The notes under the pieces are model-generated. The model saw nothing but the letters and a program-made list of their open reading frames with translations. It had not been told where the DNA came from and did no database searches. A program made the position numbers and the translations under genes. A DNA stretch of 64,000 nucleotides from Antitrichia curtipendula (taxonomy: Eukaryota; Streptophyta; Bryopsida; Hypnales; Leucodontaceae), in NCBI GenBank assembly GCA_951230915.1, contig OX579639.1:14570001-14634000 (forward strand). Direction: 5' to 3'. Positions 24,081 through 37,794 of this stretch are shown here, one piece after another; position 1 is the stretch's first letter, and each line of letters starts with the position of its first letter.

Positions 24081-27000
24081 TTAGAGATTACTATGGCGGA
24101 GTAGGGTTTGTACTTCATCAAAACTAAGACTTGGTGCATGTATGTACTTGTCGTCCTCAGAGTTTGCCTTGCACAAGAATCTGTAGACATAATACAAGTG
24201 TTTGCAGTTCACCCACGCTTTTCGTTTGCCCAATGCTCCACTGCTCATTGTAACAAAATCTTCGCACGTGCAAGACGGAAAGTCACATAAAGCAACAATA
24301 TATGTCTTCTGTTTGGAATAGATACCTGAATCCATGGTAATGATTCTTCCATAACCGGGATATGGAATTGGCATCACGTTCTTCACAGTAGCCTTGACAT
24401 TTCGGGCTGTTTCCCACTTGTTGCGATGATCTACAGTAGGGGAGCCTTCAGAACGCTTGATGGTCCTGCCATATCGCTTGGTAGGATGTGAAGCACCATC
24501 TGACGGCCTGGGATTCACAATGTCAGCAATAGCTGATGTGGATAAGTTATAGAAGAGGCGCCGAGGAGACATGTTGAAGTCCTTCGTTTGAAGTTGGAAG
24601 CCTCCCTCTTCCAGAACGAGGATCTCACCCTTTGTCAAATGGGTGCCACGAGCAACAGGCCAAATCGTTGGAAGAACGGGCCAGTCATACACCCACCTGA
24701 GTTTGGATCCGTGAACACATCGCAAGATATCATCGGGGCAAAACCAGAAGTCAAAAATGACGATTGCCCTACTTCCATACTCGGTCATGCAACCGTTATA
24801 AGTTGGAGCAGGGGTACCATTCTTCTTATCCTTGCAAACAAGTGCACCACATTTTTTCTTCTGCCCCACTTGAATGCTGTGACATTTCTTCCCCACCTTC
24901 TTGCAACGTGCAATGTGCCATTGCAATGGATTGCACTCTGTCTTAAGAATAGAAGTAGCATGGGGAAGATAGGATGGTATAGATTCAGTGGGAGTGGCGA
25001 TGACGTTCCAAGTCCCAGCGTCAGTTCGGGCTCACGTTGAACGGGTTTGAACACAGGGGTGGGAGAAATTAACTTTGTCATGGCGGTGGGAGTCCTCTTC
25101 TGATCCGGGTGGCAAATCTAACTTTCTTTTGCTTGATCCAAAGACCTCTTCCCCTTCCAAGTGCGGAACCCTAGTGGTGAATCTATCTGCCCCAAGAAGC
25201 ATGCTAATTGCGGCAGCAATCTTTATTGGGTCGTTCGACCTTCTGGCAGCCCGAAGACGAAGCTCATCGAGGTGGGGCCTAGTGCCAGATGTGTGACCTT
25301 GAAGGAACGCCCAATAATTGGTGGATTGCATCATGGCACGCATCATGTCGTCCGTCGTAGCTACATAGAGGCAAGTCCCCCGGTTGCCCGACATTTGCAA
25401 CCACTTGTTGTGCACTGTCTCCGCAAGATTGCAGGATGGCATTTCCACCAATTGCTCATTGTCCAACTTCTGTATTACACGGCACACATTCAAGACTTTA
25501 GTACAGTAGTGCTTGAAATGAAAGAAGATGATCCGCTTAGGGTTAGGCTTAACAAGTACAGCTACAGCGGGGAATCCGGAGTTAGAAATTAGGGTTAAAG
25601 GGTTTAGGGTTATACCATGTCCATGAAGCCTCCCCACTGGCGATAACGGAAGTGCCAGAAATCCAACCAGTCGTCCAATTCATGCACTGCATCTTCAGAG
25701 GCCGCACGCGATGAGAGCCACCAACCTTTGATGCCAAAGTAAAGTTCTTCCGCTTCTTCAAATGTCTTGGCGTCTTTGTATTGTCAACAAAGGCGGACAT
25801 GTTGTTCTCGAAACTCCGGTTTGATGAGTTTATTGGTGTGTCTGTTCAGGGATGTCACCCAGTGAAGTAGATAAGATCTTTCTCTGTCCACCATCTTCAC
25901 GGTTGGGTCGCCATTCCCGTAGATGACACGGACAGCGTTCCAATTTGCTTGGGCGCTGTCCGCTATGAAGCCTTTGAAGTTAGGGTTCGAGATTCCGTGG
26001 CGTTCCATCAACTTGTTCAACGACAGCCACATCAACTTCTGGGATTCGACATCCTCGCTCTGCATGTCACAGACGGCGATGCTCATCACATGGCAGTACT
26101 CAGCGTCATAGACGTGGGCGGCCATTGTAGTCCAGCCCCTTACTCGTTTGACATGGTCAAACATGATCCAAGAGTTCTGGAGATCTCCACCAGGTTGCAT
26201 ACGTTTTACGAGGTCAACACCACTGCCCGGGCCTTCTTCCGACATTTTGAACAGGTACACTTTTTTTTGACCTTACCCTGGAAAGACACTATCTTGGATA
26301 TATGCGTAGGGACTCTTCAACTTCAGTTTGATGATAATGTCAAGTGGTCCCCCATTAGCAGTCGGTTGGAAAGAAGAGATAGCATTTCTGATGTTTGGAG
26401 AACTAAGGATTCGAAAATTCTCCATAACCCTGACCAGGGAATCTCCACGGAGCGGTTTAGGCGTGCCTTCCCGATCAAGTGCAAAGATCTTATTTGACAA
26501 GAACTCTTTACTAGCAGCTAGAGCAATGGCGGAGTTCTTCGCAATAGGGTTTTTGGAGACTTCGTTACTTACAAGCTCAATGACTTTCTCAACGGATTCG
26601 CGACAAGTGCCCTTAGCAATAGGATGTTGGTGAGTACCAATATGGATGCAAGCCCTACCAATACCAGTTTTGTTGACAACATAATACATTTTCGACGGAC
26701 AAGATTCAAGGCAAGATGGAGGAGACTTACAGATCCGGCAAACAAGGGTCGAGTTCAGCGGAGGGATATCTCCAAGAGGAAAGGTGTGTGGCGAAAGGCC
26801 TTCCCATTCTGTTTCGTTATGTGAGCCGTTGCGTCGTAACCTTGGGCAAGCGGTGTTATTACATTGTAGGTGACCAACACAGCTAGAAGATCGAAACTTG
26901 AGACCGAAATCATTCACAATGTTAGTGGTGTAAGTTTTGGTCCATGCATGTCCATCGAACCGTTTATCCATGCCTTCCATTTGGCGAGCTATAGATGGAG

Positions 27001-27692
27001 AAGTAGAAGAAAGAAGAGGAGGGAGTTCGAAAAGCACATCTCCATTAAATTCTGGTGGTAAGTACTTGACCTTTTCGCAACGTAGAGTATCTAGATTTAA
27101 GAACTTCAGGTCATTCTTCCCACGTGGTCTAGTTTGCAACTGCCTAAGGACTTCAAGAATGGAAGAGGTTTCCTTAGAATGAGGTAAAGGTGGTCGAGAA
27201 TTTAGCGAGGGTAAGCTCGAGAGGGATTGCGATCCGCTCTCTTTAGGTTCTACGACGGTTTCAGTGATTGGAGAGAGAAAAGAATAGTCCGGGACTCGAT
27301 ATCCAGGAACAACATCGTCATCAGATGACTCACTCAAAAGAATGGTGTCATTCTCGGAGTCCTCAAGCTGGGAAAGATGTGTGGATTGTGGACTTCCTAG
27401 ACTCTGGGGTAAAAATCGAGGGACTATCCATTGGATAGCCCAGAACTCTGAATTTCCCAGCTGGAAGTCTCCAGGTTAGCTCTGTATCCTTCACTCTTCT
27501 CTTCTGCAATACAGTTGAAACTACTTCTACACGTTGGGCATCATAAACTTCTTGCTCTAACCACATGGATGTTCTAAGTAATCTAAAGCGTTGGGAGAGC
27601 ATTGCCTCGGAGATCCATACGACACCATCATCATCCACAGGAAGTGACAGTGGAACAGAGCGGTCCATACCGTGAATGGAGCCCATGGCCAT
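24081..27692 (-). pseudogene. MULE-like transposase of element A (few breaks)
   Basis: This is the paralogue of 17605-21474 and the better preserved of the two. From 27692 down: an N-terminal domain (to 27363), a frameshift of one base class near 27340-27363, a linker, then a Cys/His cluster (SSCVGHLQCNNTACPRL, CRICKSPPSCLESC, ACIHIGTHQHP) like GCM/WRKY-type fingers. The DDE-like core follows (WTTMAAHVYD, FIADSAQANWNAV), then an intron at 25470-25615, a basic region (GSSKRKLDLPPG), another Cys-rich stretch and an intact SWIM finger (SCTCEDF...VNCKHLYYV) near the C-terminus. Stops: TAA after VFPG at about 26270 and TGA after HVRLC at about 25783. The flanking 9-bp duplications and the SWIM finger both fit the Mutator superfamily; my assignment of the third catalytic acidic residue is uncertain. 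Confidence 0.8.
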
Positions 27693-28240
27693 AATGATCG
27701 AGTATAGGGTATTGGATTGGGAAGATGATGCTCTGTATTGGAAGGCTTAGATTTGTAGAGAATGTAGCATACGCGAAGGTAGTGAAATTGTGTAGAAGTT
27801 CAAATCCTTTAGAGCGGTTAAAAAGAAATAAATGACAGTACTGAGGAAGGAGTTACATGGCAGTTTAAGGTGATTCAGTATCTTGGTGAACTTTGATTTT
27901 AATAGAAGCGCAATAATGACATTTAAAACAACGATGCCCTGTTGGCGGTTGTCAGATGCGTATTTAGAATGGCGTTACAAAAATCTAGTATAGATTTGGT
28001 AGCAATTCAAATTCTTTGCAAGTGAGATGGTAGGAACATTCAAAATGTAGTTCAGGATTGCATCCGTTGAGACTTTCCAAAAGGTTTCCGGCGGCGCACA
28101 AGTTAAATTAGTGAGTCTAAGCCAGTTAGTAATAAGTTAGATACATGGCAGTATAGAAAGTAAAATAGAAAGACCAGCAATAAGCAGATGATGCAAGTAG
28201 TTATGTGGGTCAATGGGAGTGGCCATATAGATAGAGAGTA
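27693..28240. other. Divergent promoter region of element A
   Basis: A 548-base gap between the transposase start (minus) and the small basic ORF (plus). AT-rich; no unambiguous TATA element could be assigned for either direction. Confidence 0.5.
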
Positions 28241-28597
28241 ATGCGAGAAGAGCCAAATAGAAAGACACGGAGGGGAGGTCTCAGGTTTTCCACAAGGAAA
28301 CAACTTCAGAGGTCTAGAATGGCTAGACATTATCAAACCAGGTTTGGAGATGGGAGGGGAACATCTTTGGCTTCTACATTCGAGCGGTTGGGTAGTGGAG
28401 CTGAAGTGGAGGAGGGCAAGATTGAAAGTGCTGGGCTGAATGACAATTCAGAGAACGATTTGTTAGAATCATAGTTCGACTCCTTAGTTCACTCTGAAGA
28501 TGAAAGAGGGCAATCCAATGGTGCGCAAGAAGTTGAGTTCGAATCATTGACTCAATTACCAGGTTTTCTAAGAAGTGCGTCGGACCAAATTCTTCAT
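28241..28597 (+). CDS. Small basic ORF of element A (exon with one stop)
   Basis: The ATG at 28241 gives a 77-residue frame with a basic start (NRKTRRGGLRFSTRKQLQRS, RMAR), then an acidic, serine-rich part. A TAG at 28472-28474 is followed in the same frame by FDSLVHSEDERGQSNGAQEV and about 20 more codons up to a donor at 28598 (CAT then GTGAGT). It corresponds to 22434-22661 of element B. Function unknown. Confidence 0.45.
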
Positions 28598-30900
28598 GTG
28601 AGTTGTAAAATCCATGTTTTTCTTTTATGTTTTGGTTATTCAAGTTATTGGTGAAAGGTATTGTTCGGGAAATCTTTGGTATTATATTGATAGATTTGCC
28701 TTTCTCAATAGATATAATGGATACTGTGCTACTATAGAGGCTGTATAGAGATTGGGTAGTGTTAGTGATATAAGCAATGAATGATAAACCTGGATTTATG
28801 TGGTAATTATAATAGATTGTGACCTTCAAAACCGTAGCCATTGTCAAGGAACTTGGACTGCCTTGAGCAAAACTGAGAAGGACATCATATTGAAAATGTA
28901 ATCGTAGGATATTATTCTTAAACTACTCTAAGACGATGTAGTGAAAATGCCTTGATTTTTGACCCAGTGGTGGGTATGATAATTCAGAGAATAACATACA
29001 TAATTGTTACCCATAGAGACAGTTGGAATTAAGGACTCCACCCCTGAAGAATCGTTGTTAAGTCGGAGGACAAATGCGTTTTGGGGCAGGCACCATCGGG
29101 CTGGAATTTTTCATGTCATATTCCAAAATATTTTTGGAATATAGAATAAATAATAAGCTTTGTAGTCATATAATTGCTTCCAGAATCAGTACTATGCGGC
29201 AGAAGTTACGACCAAATAAGATCAAAACAATGGACGGAGGGCAGTTCAAACAGCATTAGGGATTGGACCTCTCACTAATAGTTTGTTCTTTCCATTGATT
29301 ATATTTTTGACTATCTGGAAAGCCTTCATACATCTCATTTGGTTTGATAGTAGAAAGAATGGATATTCTTGGTTATTGAGTAGGTGGAGCATCGTAGTGA
29401 AAAAAATAACATTTAGGATTCATTGAAGAACGCATCCTTTCGAATTTATCATAATTCCTGGATGGTTTAAGGTACATTCTATCACATTCCACTGGAATAA
29501 GTGCACATTAATTTGATAAAGAATTTATTAGTTTTGTAAATTTATCTTTTCTCTCCTACCTCTTTCTACTTATGAATTTGGAGCAAGACTGATATGTAAA
29601 ATCATTGTTCACTAGACTCTTACCTAAATACTCTACATTCATGATATCAAGCTCGTAACTGTGTTTTGCAAAATTTTCAAGCTGAAAACATATAATTTCT
29701 AAAACCTAATCCAACAGTGCGCTACAATATATTATGCAATTTGTGGAGTCAAGAGTTCTGGTTTTATTTCCACAGCTGAAACTCAAGCCAGGAATAGATC
29801 CAGAATACAAGTGAACCCATTTCGCAAACCTTGCCAAAGACTTAGCCAACACACTACTTTCAATATTGTTTTAAATTCCTCAGAAAGTAGAAGATCACTT
29901 CTTATCCAATTTTTTATTAAACAGGTAAATTATTAAATATGTCTTTCAGCCCAATAGTATAATTTCCGAGATTAATAATTATATGACGCAAATGTGCTAA
30001 GGTAATTATTAAGCATTCTGAATTTCTGGACATTGTTGCATTAAACAATTATTTTGGACGTCCGTCACATTTGATTTTGTCTTGAAATGTTTTACGAACA
30101 CAAATAAAATATTGCAAAATAGACTAGTTATTTAAATTCAAAACTGATTGTGAACTTTGTGGGCCACAATTCTGAATCCAAGGCATTTGAAAATACTGGG
30201 CAACAAACGAAAGATAATTCCCTTTTTGCAGAAGCTTATATTATTCAATCCATATGTTCAAATGTCCAAAAAACTTTACCATTTCATGTACACGAATTAA
30301 TATTTCTGATTTCGATGAAGACCAACATTATAGTTTATGTGCACCGGGAAAGGAGCTTTGTGTACGAAAGAAACCAGTCGGACGTAGCCCTTCTCCTTGT
30401 TGTTTACGTTCTTGTGGTCGTTCCCGTTCTTCCTGGTTAGTGTTCCTCGAGCTGCCCAATTTGTGATATTTAGCAGTTCAATATGTCCAACCCTGTCTCA
30501 GCTGCAACTGGAATCTGAATTTGGTGCATAAAAACCGAAACATGTTTTGGCAGAGAAGATGGGGAATATGCGATTTTAGATTCTCGCGTAATAGGTTAAT
30601 AGTCGCATAGTCCCAAATAGCATGCGCAAAGAAACGTAGTCGGCGAAGTTTAGAACGGCGTTTTAAATAGATTACACTGTGACCAGCTCCCACGGGTTAG
30701 TGACAAGCATCGACACAATCGTGCACAAATCTTGTCGGAGAGGACATCTCTGGTGGAAAACGGTACGCGAGAAAATTAAGGTACGCGTCAAAAATAGGGT
30801 AAGCGTGAGGGTTGTTAGCATCTGGTTCATTTGTGCTTAGGATTCGTAAGCAATTCTTTTCGGGGAGGAGGTCTGGGCAGAATCTCAACGCGCGGAAGTC
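28598..30900. other. Non-coding stretch of element A
   Basis: AT-rich, with no supported gene. An open frame at 30254-30466 contains a Cys/Arg-rich stretch (KPVGRSPSPCCLRSCGRSRS) and ends near a possible donor, so it could be an unrecognised 5' exon of the downstream gene, but nothing at the equivalent place in element B supports this. Confidence 0.4.
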
Positions 30901-31129
30901 GATAGAAATCCAAGAGCAGAATTTGGCCAGCCTCGGCGATTAGGACCAGTCGTGGTCATGCCTTGAGTTTAGTCTTCAGCACATTACCCAGTGACCATTT
31001 TCTCGGGTTTGTGACAAGATTTGCGGTGACCTGCTTCGACCAGCGTCGACCAGCTTCGATTTGCGGTGACCACCTCCCCAATACGTGAGGGTCGCAAGGT
31101 TAACATGAGCTGAGTTTGGACGTCCAAGG

Positions 31130-33190
31130 CACCAAGGAACTCTGGCGTTGGTGTTTAGGGTTCGTAAACAATTATATTCGGGGTGGGGTTCTTCGCTGGA
31201 TTTCAGTTCGCGAGCATATATAGAAATCCATGAGCAGAGAATGCCAGAGTAGGCAGCTCCTTGGCACCGAGGAACTCTCGTGATCGCACCGTGAACCTCG
31301 TTTTGAGCAAGTCATTGGGGACCGGATTTCTGGGGTTGTGATAATTGTTGCGATGACCAGCTCCTCGTTACGTAAGGATAGTCAGGTTAACAAGAGAAAA
31401 GCTTAGACTTCCTCGGCACCGAGAAACTCCCGCTGTCACACCCAGAGTGTTAAGCTGGTAAACAGAGATCACCGAGAGTCGATAGAAATTTGGCATTTTT
31501 TGGAGTGATTTGGAGCTCCTCGGCGTAATTTGGACCGTTGTGATTTGGGGCTCCTCGGCGACGAGGAACGCCTTCCTTCCCGCCTTGAAATTTGTCTTGA
31601 GCTGATTTTAGTTGACCAAATTCTCGGGTTTAGGGTTAATTTTACACTAAGCAGCTTAGACCAGCTTCCCTATGCGGTGATCAGCTCCTCAATACGCGAG
31701 GGTCGTCATTTAACATGGGTAACAAGGGCTGATCTTGGACCTTCTCGGCACCGAGGAACTCCTGCTGTCATGCCCCTCAGTGTGCTTTGAGCAGGTCATC
31801 CAAGATAGCACGAGAGATCACAGAAATTTTGAGCTGGATTTGTGGCTCCTCGGCAACGAGGAACGCTTGCCCGCACGCCTTGAATTTTGATTTGACCAGA
31901 TCACCTGTAGAGATTCGCTTGTTTGTGATTAGTACTGGCTCCTGGTTACTTGAGGGTCGTCAGGCTACGATGATCTAATCTTGGACTTCCTCGGCACCGA
32001 GGAACACTCGCCGTGACGTCCTTCGACATGTTCTGAGCAGGTCACCCGGATAGCGCGAGAGATCACAAAAAATTTTGAGCTGGATTTGTGGCTCCTCGAC
32101 GACGAGGAACGCCTGCCCGCATGCCTTGAAATTTGATTTGAGCCGATCACAATGGACCAGATTCTCGGGTTTAGGGTTAGTTTTACACTAAGCAGCTTAG
32201 ATCAGCTTCCCTATGTGGTAACCAGCTCGTCAGTACGTGAGGGTCGTCATTTGATATGGATAACAAGGGCTGATCTTGGACCTCCTCGGCACCAAGGAAC
32301 ACTCGCTGTCACGAACCTTAATTTGTTTTGAGCAGGTCATCCAGGATCATGCGAGAGTCGACAGAAAACCTTGGCGAACCCTTGGAGCTCCTCAGCGACG
32401 AGGAACGCCTGCTCGCACACCGTGAAATTTGTTTTGAGCAGATCACCTGTAGACATTTTCTTGTTTTCGATTAGTGGTTCGGTGACCAGCATCGACCAGC
32501 TTTCATCCTGATTGATTATCGGTGACTGGCTCCTTGTTATGTGAGGGTCTTCAGGCTACCAAGACCTGAGCTTGGATTTCCTCGGCACCGAGGAACACTT
32601 GCCGTCACCTCCTTCGTTGAGTTTTGAGCAGGTCACCCAAGATAGCAGGAGAATTGAGTGAATTCCCGAGCTGCATCTGGGGCTCCTCGGCGACGAAGAA
32701 CGCCTGCGGTCTTGCTTTCAAAAATGTTTTGAGCTGATTATGCATTGACCAAATTCTCAGTTAATGCTTAGATTTGTGGTGACCAGCTCTGTGAGCCCCT
32801 AGTCATTGTTACGAGCGCGTTACTGCATAGCTTAAGTCATAGAGAGGGTCATTATCTAATGCGTTTGTGCTTAGGTTTTGTGAACACTTCTTTTTGGCGA
32901 GAGTTCATTGCTGGATCTCAGTTCGCGAGCGGGGATAGAAATCCTAGAGGAGAGTTTGAAGCTCCTTCGCGTCGAAGAACTCTCGATGTCAGGCCTTGAA
33001 CCTCGTTTTGAGCAAATCACCTGTGACCAGATTATTGGGATGTGTTTAGTCATGCGGTGACCAGCTTTGACCAGCATGGACAGGTTCCGGTTTGTGGTGA
33101 CCAGCTCCTCGTATCGTAATGGTCGTCAGGTTCACATAAGCTGAACATGGACCTCCTCGATGCCGAGGAACTCTAGCGGTCACACCCTGT
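31130..33190. repeat. Array of CTCGGCACCGAGGAAC palindromes upstream of the methyltransferase-like gene
   Basis: About fourteen copies of a palindromic core occur, in two alternating forms: CTCGGCACCGAGGAAC (for example about 31415, 31745, 31990, 32580) and CTCGGCGACGAGGAACGCC (about 31555, 31850, 32095, 32390). They sit within diverged higher-order units of roughly 245-300 bases that also repeat GAGCAGGTCA and GTGACCAGCT. The array ends about 80 bases before the first recognised exon (33272). Element B has an analogous but differently built array (44150-45140) in the same position. Confidence 0.9.
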
Positions 33191-36074
33191 ACTTTGTTTT
33201 GAGCAGGTCACCCAGCATCACGTTCTCCAGTGTCCTAGTATGTCTAACGTTGATTTATGGAATGTTTGTAGATGGCAGCTGAAGACGTCCTCGCAAGTGA
33301 GTCTCTCTCAGTGGGCGGTGATTCTGAGGTAAGCTTCCGATTTTTGTTCATATGTTTGGTTCAAAAGATATCGGTGTAACAATTTTTTATTTATTGGTTG
33401 TTGTGATCCATTTGTTAGATGGACGATGGAAACAAGGAGCTCGAGTTTGGGCTGGTGCAGGATGCCATGGATGACGGAGCCGCGCAGCTTGAGCTAGTGC
33501 GGAGTGTTGGAGAGAAGGACAGTGGAGTCAAAAGTCCTGAGACGGCGGAGGATCTTCGGCACGATGGTATAGTGGAACCTCAAGACTTGGGGAGTGCGGG
33601 TGATGGAACTACAGCAAGAAACGAGGAGAGCTTGGCGAACGATTTGATGGCTGGACTCAGCATTGATGAGGCCGAGAATGCCTTTCGGGTGAAGGAGAAG
33701 CTTGATTCCATTTCTATAATCCAAGAATTGCATTTCAAGCCGATCGATTCCTCACGCTTGAGAATTCCACTTTGCAGAATGATTTCGTTGCCGCTTGTCC
33801 GACCACTTCTCCACTCCGATGTTAGGCATTTGGAGGCGGAGTTTGCACATGGCTATCGGGAAGGCGACAGGGTGTTCTACGTATCCATTTCAGATGATAC
33901 TGGAAAATCTCACCTTGTCACTGATGAGATTATAGGGAGTTGGGACGTGCATTGGGTTAAAGAGAACAAAGTATTTGAGAGGCAATTAGCTGCTGATATC
34001 CACTTGTCTTCTCTATCTGGCCATATGTTCTTTATCTGGGACGGGAACCATAGGTTTCAAGCTTGGAGTAAGTATATCTCCCATTTGCATTCGGATGATG
34101 CAGATTGACATTTCTCAGTGGACTCTATACTGCTCATATCAAAGGGCAATACTAGCATTCTTCTCAATGCGATGAACGACGTAAACAGGTAGGTTTATAT
34201 GAGTTCCCTTCCAAATTGAATTTGTACACTTGTTTCTAAGTGAACCTCTAACTAGTTTGGATGTTTTTTGCAGGTCCAATGAGAATGCGCATGTGAAAAC
34301 GAACTTGGTACACAAATTGCATCGCATAAGTTTGTATGGGGTATTGAAGTTACCTGATTTCAAGGAGTTACTCACATTGGATGAGTACAAGGTGTGAGCT
34401 CCCAATTTGTCACTTGGGACTCGTAGAATTATTTTTTTGGAAATTTGCAATTTAAAGTTAAGAAAAATATACAAAAAGCCATAAAAAGAGTGTAGAACCA
34501 AAATAGGGTTGTAACATACCCATTATAGTATTTGGTCTAGATTTGTGTTTAGACTTAGAATCCCACCAAACCGGGCCCAAAAATAGGTAGAAAGAACGAA
34601 ACGGGTGGATTTGTAGGATTCAAGTCACATAGGCCCAAAAGGGCTAAATCCCACCATGAATGTGGCAATTCATGGCTAAGTCGGTCCGAAGGATCCACAA
34701 AGAGGCCACTAGGTCGGGTCCTAGAGTTAGGTTTAGAAATACACCAAAACCCCGATTGTTAGCATGCAGGAACCACTAACGCAAGACCGGGCCCGTGGAG
34801 GAATCCACAGCACAAGGATGGTGTCCTAGGGTAAATCCCATGCCAGGAGTCCAACGACAAAATCGATTCGCCAAGATTCCCCTATCTACAAAAGATTCTT
34901 GCATCATCGATAAGCTCAAGGAGATGACCAATTCATCTCCACTGACCAATTGTGCCAGGTACGGAAACGCACCTGCACATCTTTCATGTGACCCCATGAG
35001 AGGTCCTGTGGAAAATCCTGTCATCTTCCAACTTGCAGAAGAACCTTTTGCGGGTGGTCAACCTTGATAACCTCCAACGGGAATTTCATGGAAATTACCC
35101 AGGTTGCCAGAAAATCTCACTAAAAATTAGACTAGCTTGTTTTATGTTAATAATGCGCTCCGTGAAGTTTCGCAACATTCCGATAGCGGCAAGTACCCGA
35201 ACCGGCGAGATTCCTCGAGAATTAATCACATGGCGGGGTCCCCGCCACGTTGACCGGCATTCCGGGACCATACGACGGCGGAACAAAGTCAACCAAGAGT
35301 CTTTTCCGACTCCCTCGCACCTACCGGAGACCCTAATCTATTTACATTTCTCAAAATAGGAGACCCCCAATATCTAGGATTTTACCACGGTTTAGTTTTT
35401 TAAACTAAATTAGCCTACGATGGTTTTTTGTCCTCGGTACGCGGGGTAGGGGGGTCTTGGACTAAACACGGCAATCTGGAGCCAATGGCGCAATCCGTTT
35501 GACGATTGGAGTAACTCTCCAAAAGTTAGGAGGTTGGTCCAGCGTAGATAGGTTAAAGTAGTTTTTTAGGGATTAGGATGAAAATCTTTGAAGATGAGGA
35601 TGAAAATCCAAGTTGATAAGGTTACTTTAGAGCTCTTGAGGGGAAGGTGGGGCCTTGGAAACCTATTGAAGGTCCCCATTTTTCTCTCAAGAACACCCCC
35701 TTCATTTTGTTGTTGGGTCCGTGGGTCCAAGTTATTTTGGATATTTTGGCATTTGAAGCCAAAAACCTCTACGGTGTTTTTTGAGCTCTTTTTGAGCTCC
35801 ATTGTTGTTAAAATTCAAGCTTTCAAGCTCCTTGGGAGTCCTTCCATCTTTTGTGTGTGTCATTTGGTTATTCCGTCTTTCCATACTAACATCCTTTGTG
35901 AGGTATCGTTGGATTTTGTGGTACTAATCCTAAAGATACCCCCCACCGTACCTTGGCGATGCCGCTTTGGGGGGCCTTTAGAGTGTGAGTCATTTGCTTT
36001 CCTCATTATATTAACTCGGGTGTCTCTTAAGTCGAGTTCTTGCCTTCTACTAACATTTACCTTGTTGAGTGGAG

Positions 36075-36425
36075 CCCCCTACGGGACGGCGAAGCTTTGA
36101 CTCCGTTGCATGTTTCCTCTTTACTGTTTTTCATTCTACCCTCTTCTAAAAGCTCCCGTGTTGTGTGGACCCCTCTCCGGGATGGTGAAGCTTTGAACCC
36201 CTTATTTGTGTGTCTTCTTTAAGTGTATCTTTTCCCTCTTCTAAAGTTTCCTTCGTTGTAAGAAACCCCCTCTGAGACGGCGAAGCTTTGAACCCCCCAA
36301 TATCTCAAAGTCCTAAGTGGTGTGTCAAAAATCTAGAAAACGGCGGAGCTTTGAACCTTAGGAGTGTAGGAGTCCTAAATTTGGTGTCAAAACCAAAAAA
36401 TACGGCAAAGCTTCAAAAACCCCTT
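36075..36425 (+). repeat. Repeated GACGGCGAAGCTTTGAACCC motif in the insertion
   Basis: Five degenerate copies (about 36085, 36180, 36278, 36340, 36400) of a motif near ACGGCGAAGCTTTGAACCCC occur at 60-100 base spacing within the 34393-38597 insertion. The role is unknown; it may be promoter or packaging-related sequence of the parent retroelement. Confidence 0.75.
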
Positions 36426-37794
36426 GGTCCCCACTTCAAAGTTTAGTTTCCAAAAGAAGCTTGGAAATTTTTAAAGTTTAGCCTCCAAAAGTAGGACTTA
36501 GTTAGGCAAGTTCCCCTGTCCAGTGGTAATAGAGACGAACCATTTCCCAGTCTAGGTGGAGTCTTGTCATCCCCAACTTTAAGTCCAAAAAGTTAGTGTA
36601 GTCATGTTAAAACGTTCCAATACTCCCCGTGTATTTTAACAAGTCCACCTCAAGTGTGAATTTCTGTCAAACGAAACAAAAGCTGAAGCCAGCCCAAGAC
36701 CCAAGCCAACCCAAAACAAAAAACAACCAGGAAGGGTCCCGGCCAGCCTGAGTCCAGAGCCAGCGAACCGAGAGTCAGCAGCCCGAGAGCCAGCAACCGA
36801 GAGTCAGCGAACCAGATCCCGGGGGATCAAGGCCCGGGGTGGCCAGCTGACGGAGGGTGACGGGGCCACGTGGCGGCGGGAGAAGCGCTGATCAGGTTGG
36901 GGTTGAGAGCACAGGGTCTCCGGGGTTGGACTCAGGGGCGGGGTTGAGAGCACAGGGGCGGGGGTTGAGAGTCCAGGGAAAGAACACAGGGGCTTGGGTC
37001 CAGATTAGTCAAAAGGGGGGGGGGTCAAGCTAAGTTTTTTTGGGATTTTCTTTCTTTGGGTCTAGTTCCAAAATAGTCTAAACCTAGAAAATAACCGTTA
37101 TAAACGAAAATACGACAACAAAACTCAAAAAAAAGAAATACAAGAGGGAGGGGGGAGAAATAGAAATAGAGATTGCCACTCCACGCGCCACCTGCACAAA
37201 CACATCCAACCTACATCACCACCAAATAAGTCTACAAACAATGGGGAAGAATTAGGTAGAAGGAGAGGTTATAGAAGGGGAAGGAGAGTGACGATAAATA
37301 GTAACCTAGGTTAGCTAAGTAGGTGTTAGGAAGGAAATCCCGAGAATTCATCGTGACCATTAGGAGGAAGATTAGGATGATATGAAGACAAGGTTGTGTA
37401 AGAGGTTAGGAGGGACATTCAAACTTCTTGGGGTTTGAATCTATAGTTGTAAGACACCCCATCAAAGCTTAGGTAGAATAGTGTTAGTGTAGAAAGAGAG
37501 GAAGGGAAAGAAAAGGAGGAGGGAAAGAAAGAGGTTAGATTGCACGGGTCCTAATTTTCGAAACATAAGTGGTGAAATTGGGAAAAGGTCCCACCACCCA
37601 AGGGCCACCATGGAATATGGGAATGTACGCACGAATGCGGACGAGCGTATTTCCGACACCCGAAGTGACGAGGTGAGTTCTTGAATCCATACTCGGTGTT
37701 GTGTTTTTTCTTCTTTAGCATTGATCTCTTTAATTAGCCCTTTCCACGTGAAAGGTACACCGTGACAAGAAAAGATAAAAATTAGAAATAGAAG

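Noticed and set aside
34795..36222. Open frames within the 4.2-kb insertion as possible gag or pol remnants
   Set aside because: No zinc knuckle, protease, RT or integrase motif could be seen; the region looks non-coding.
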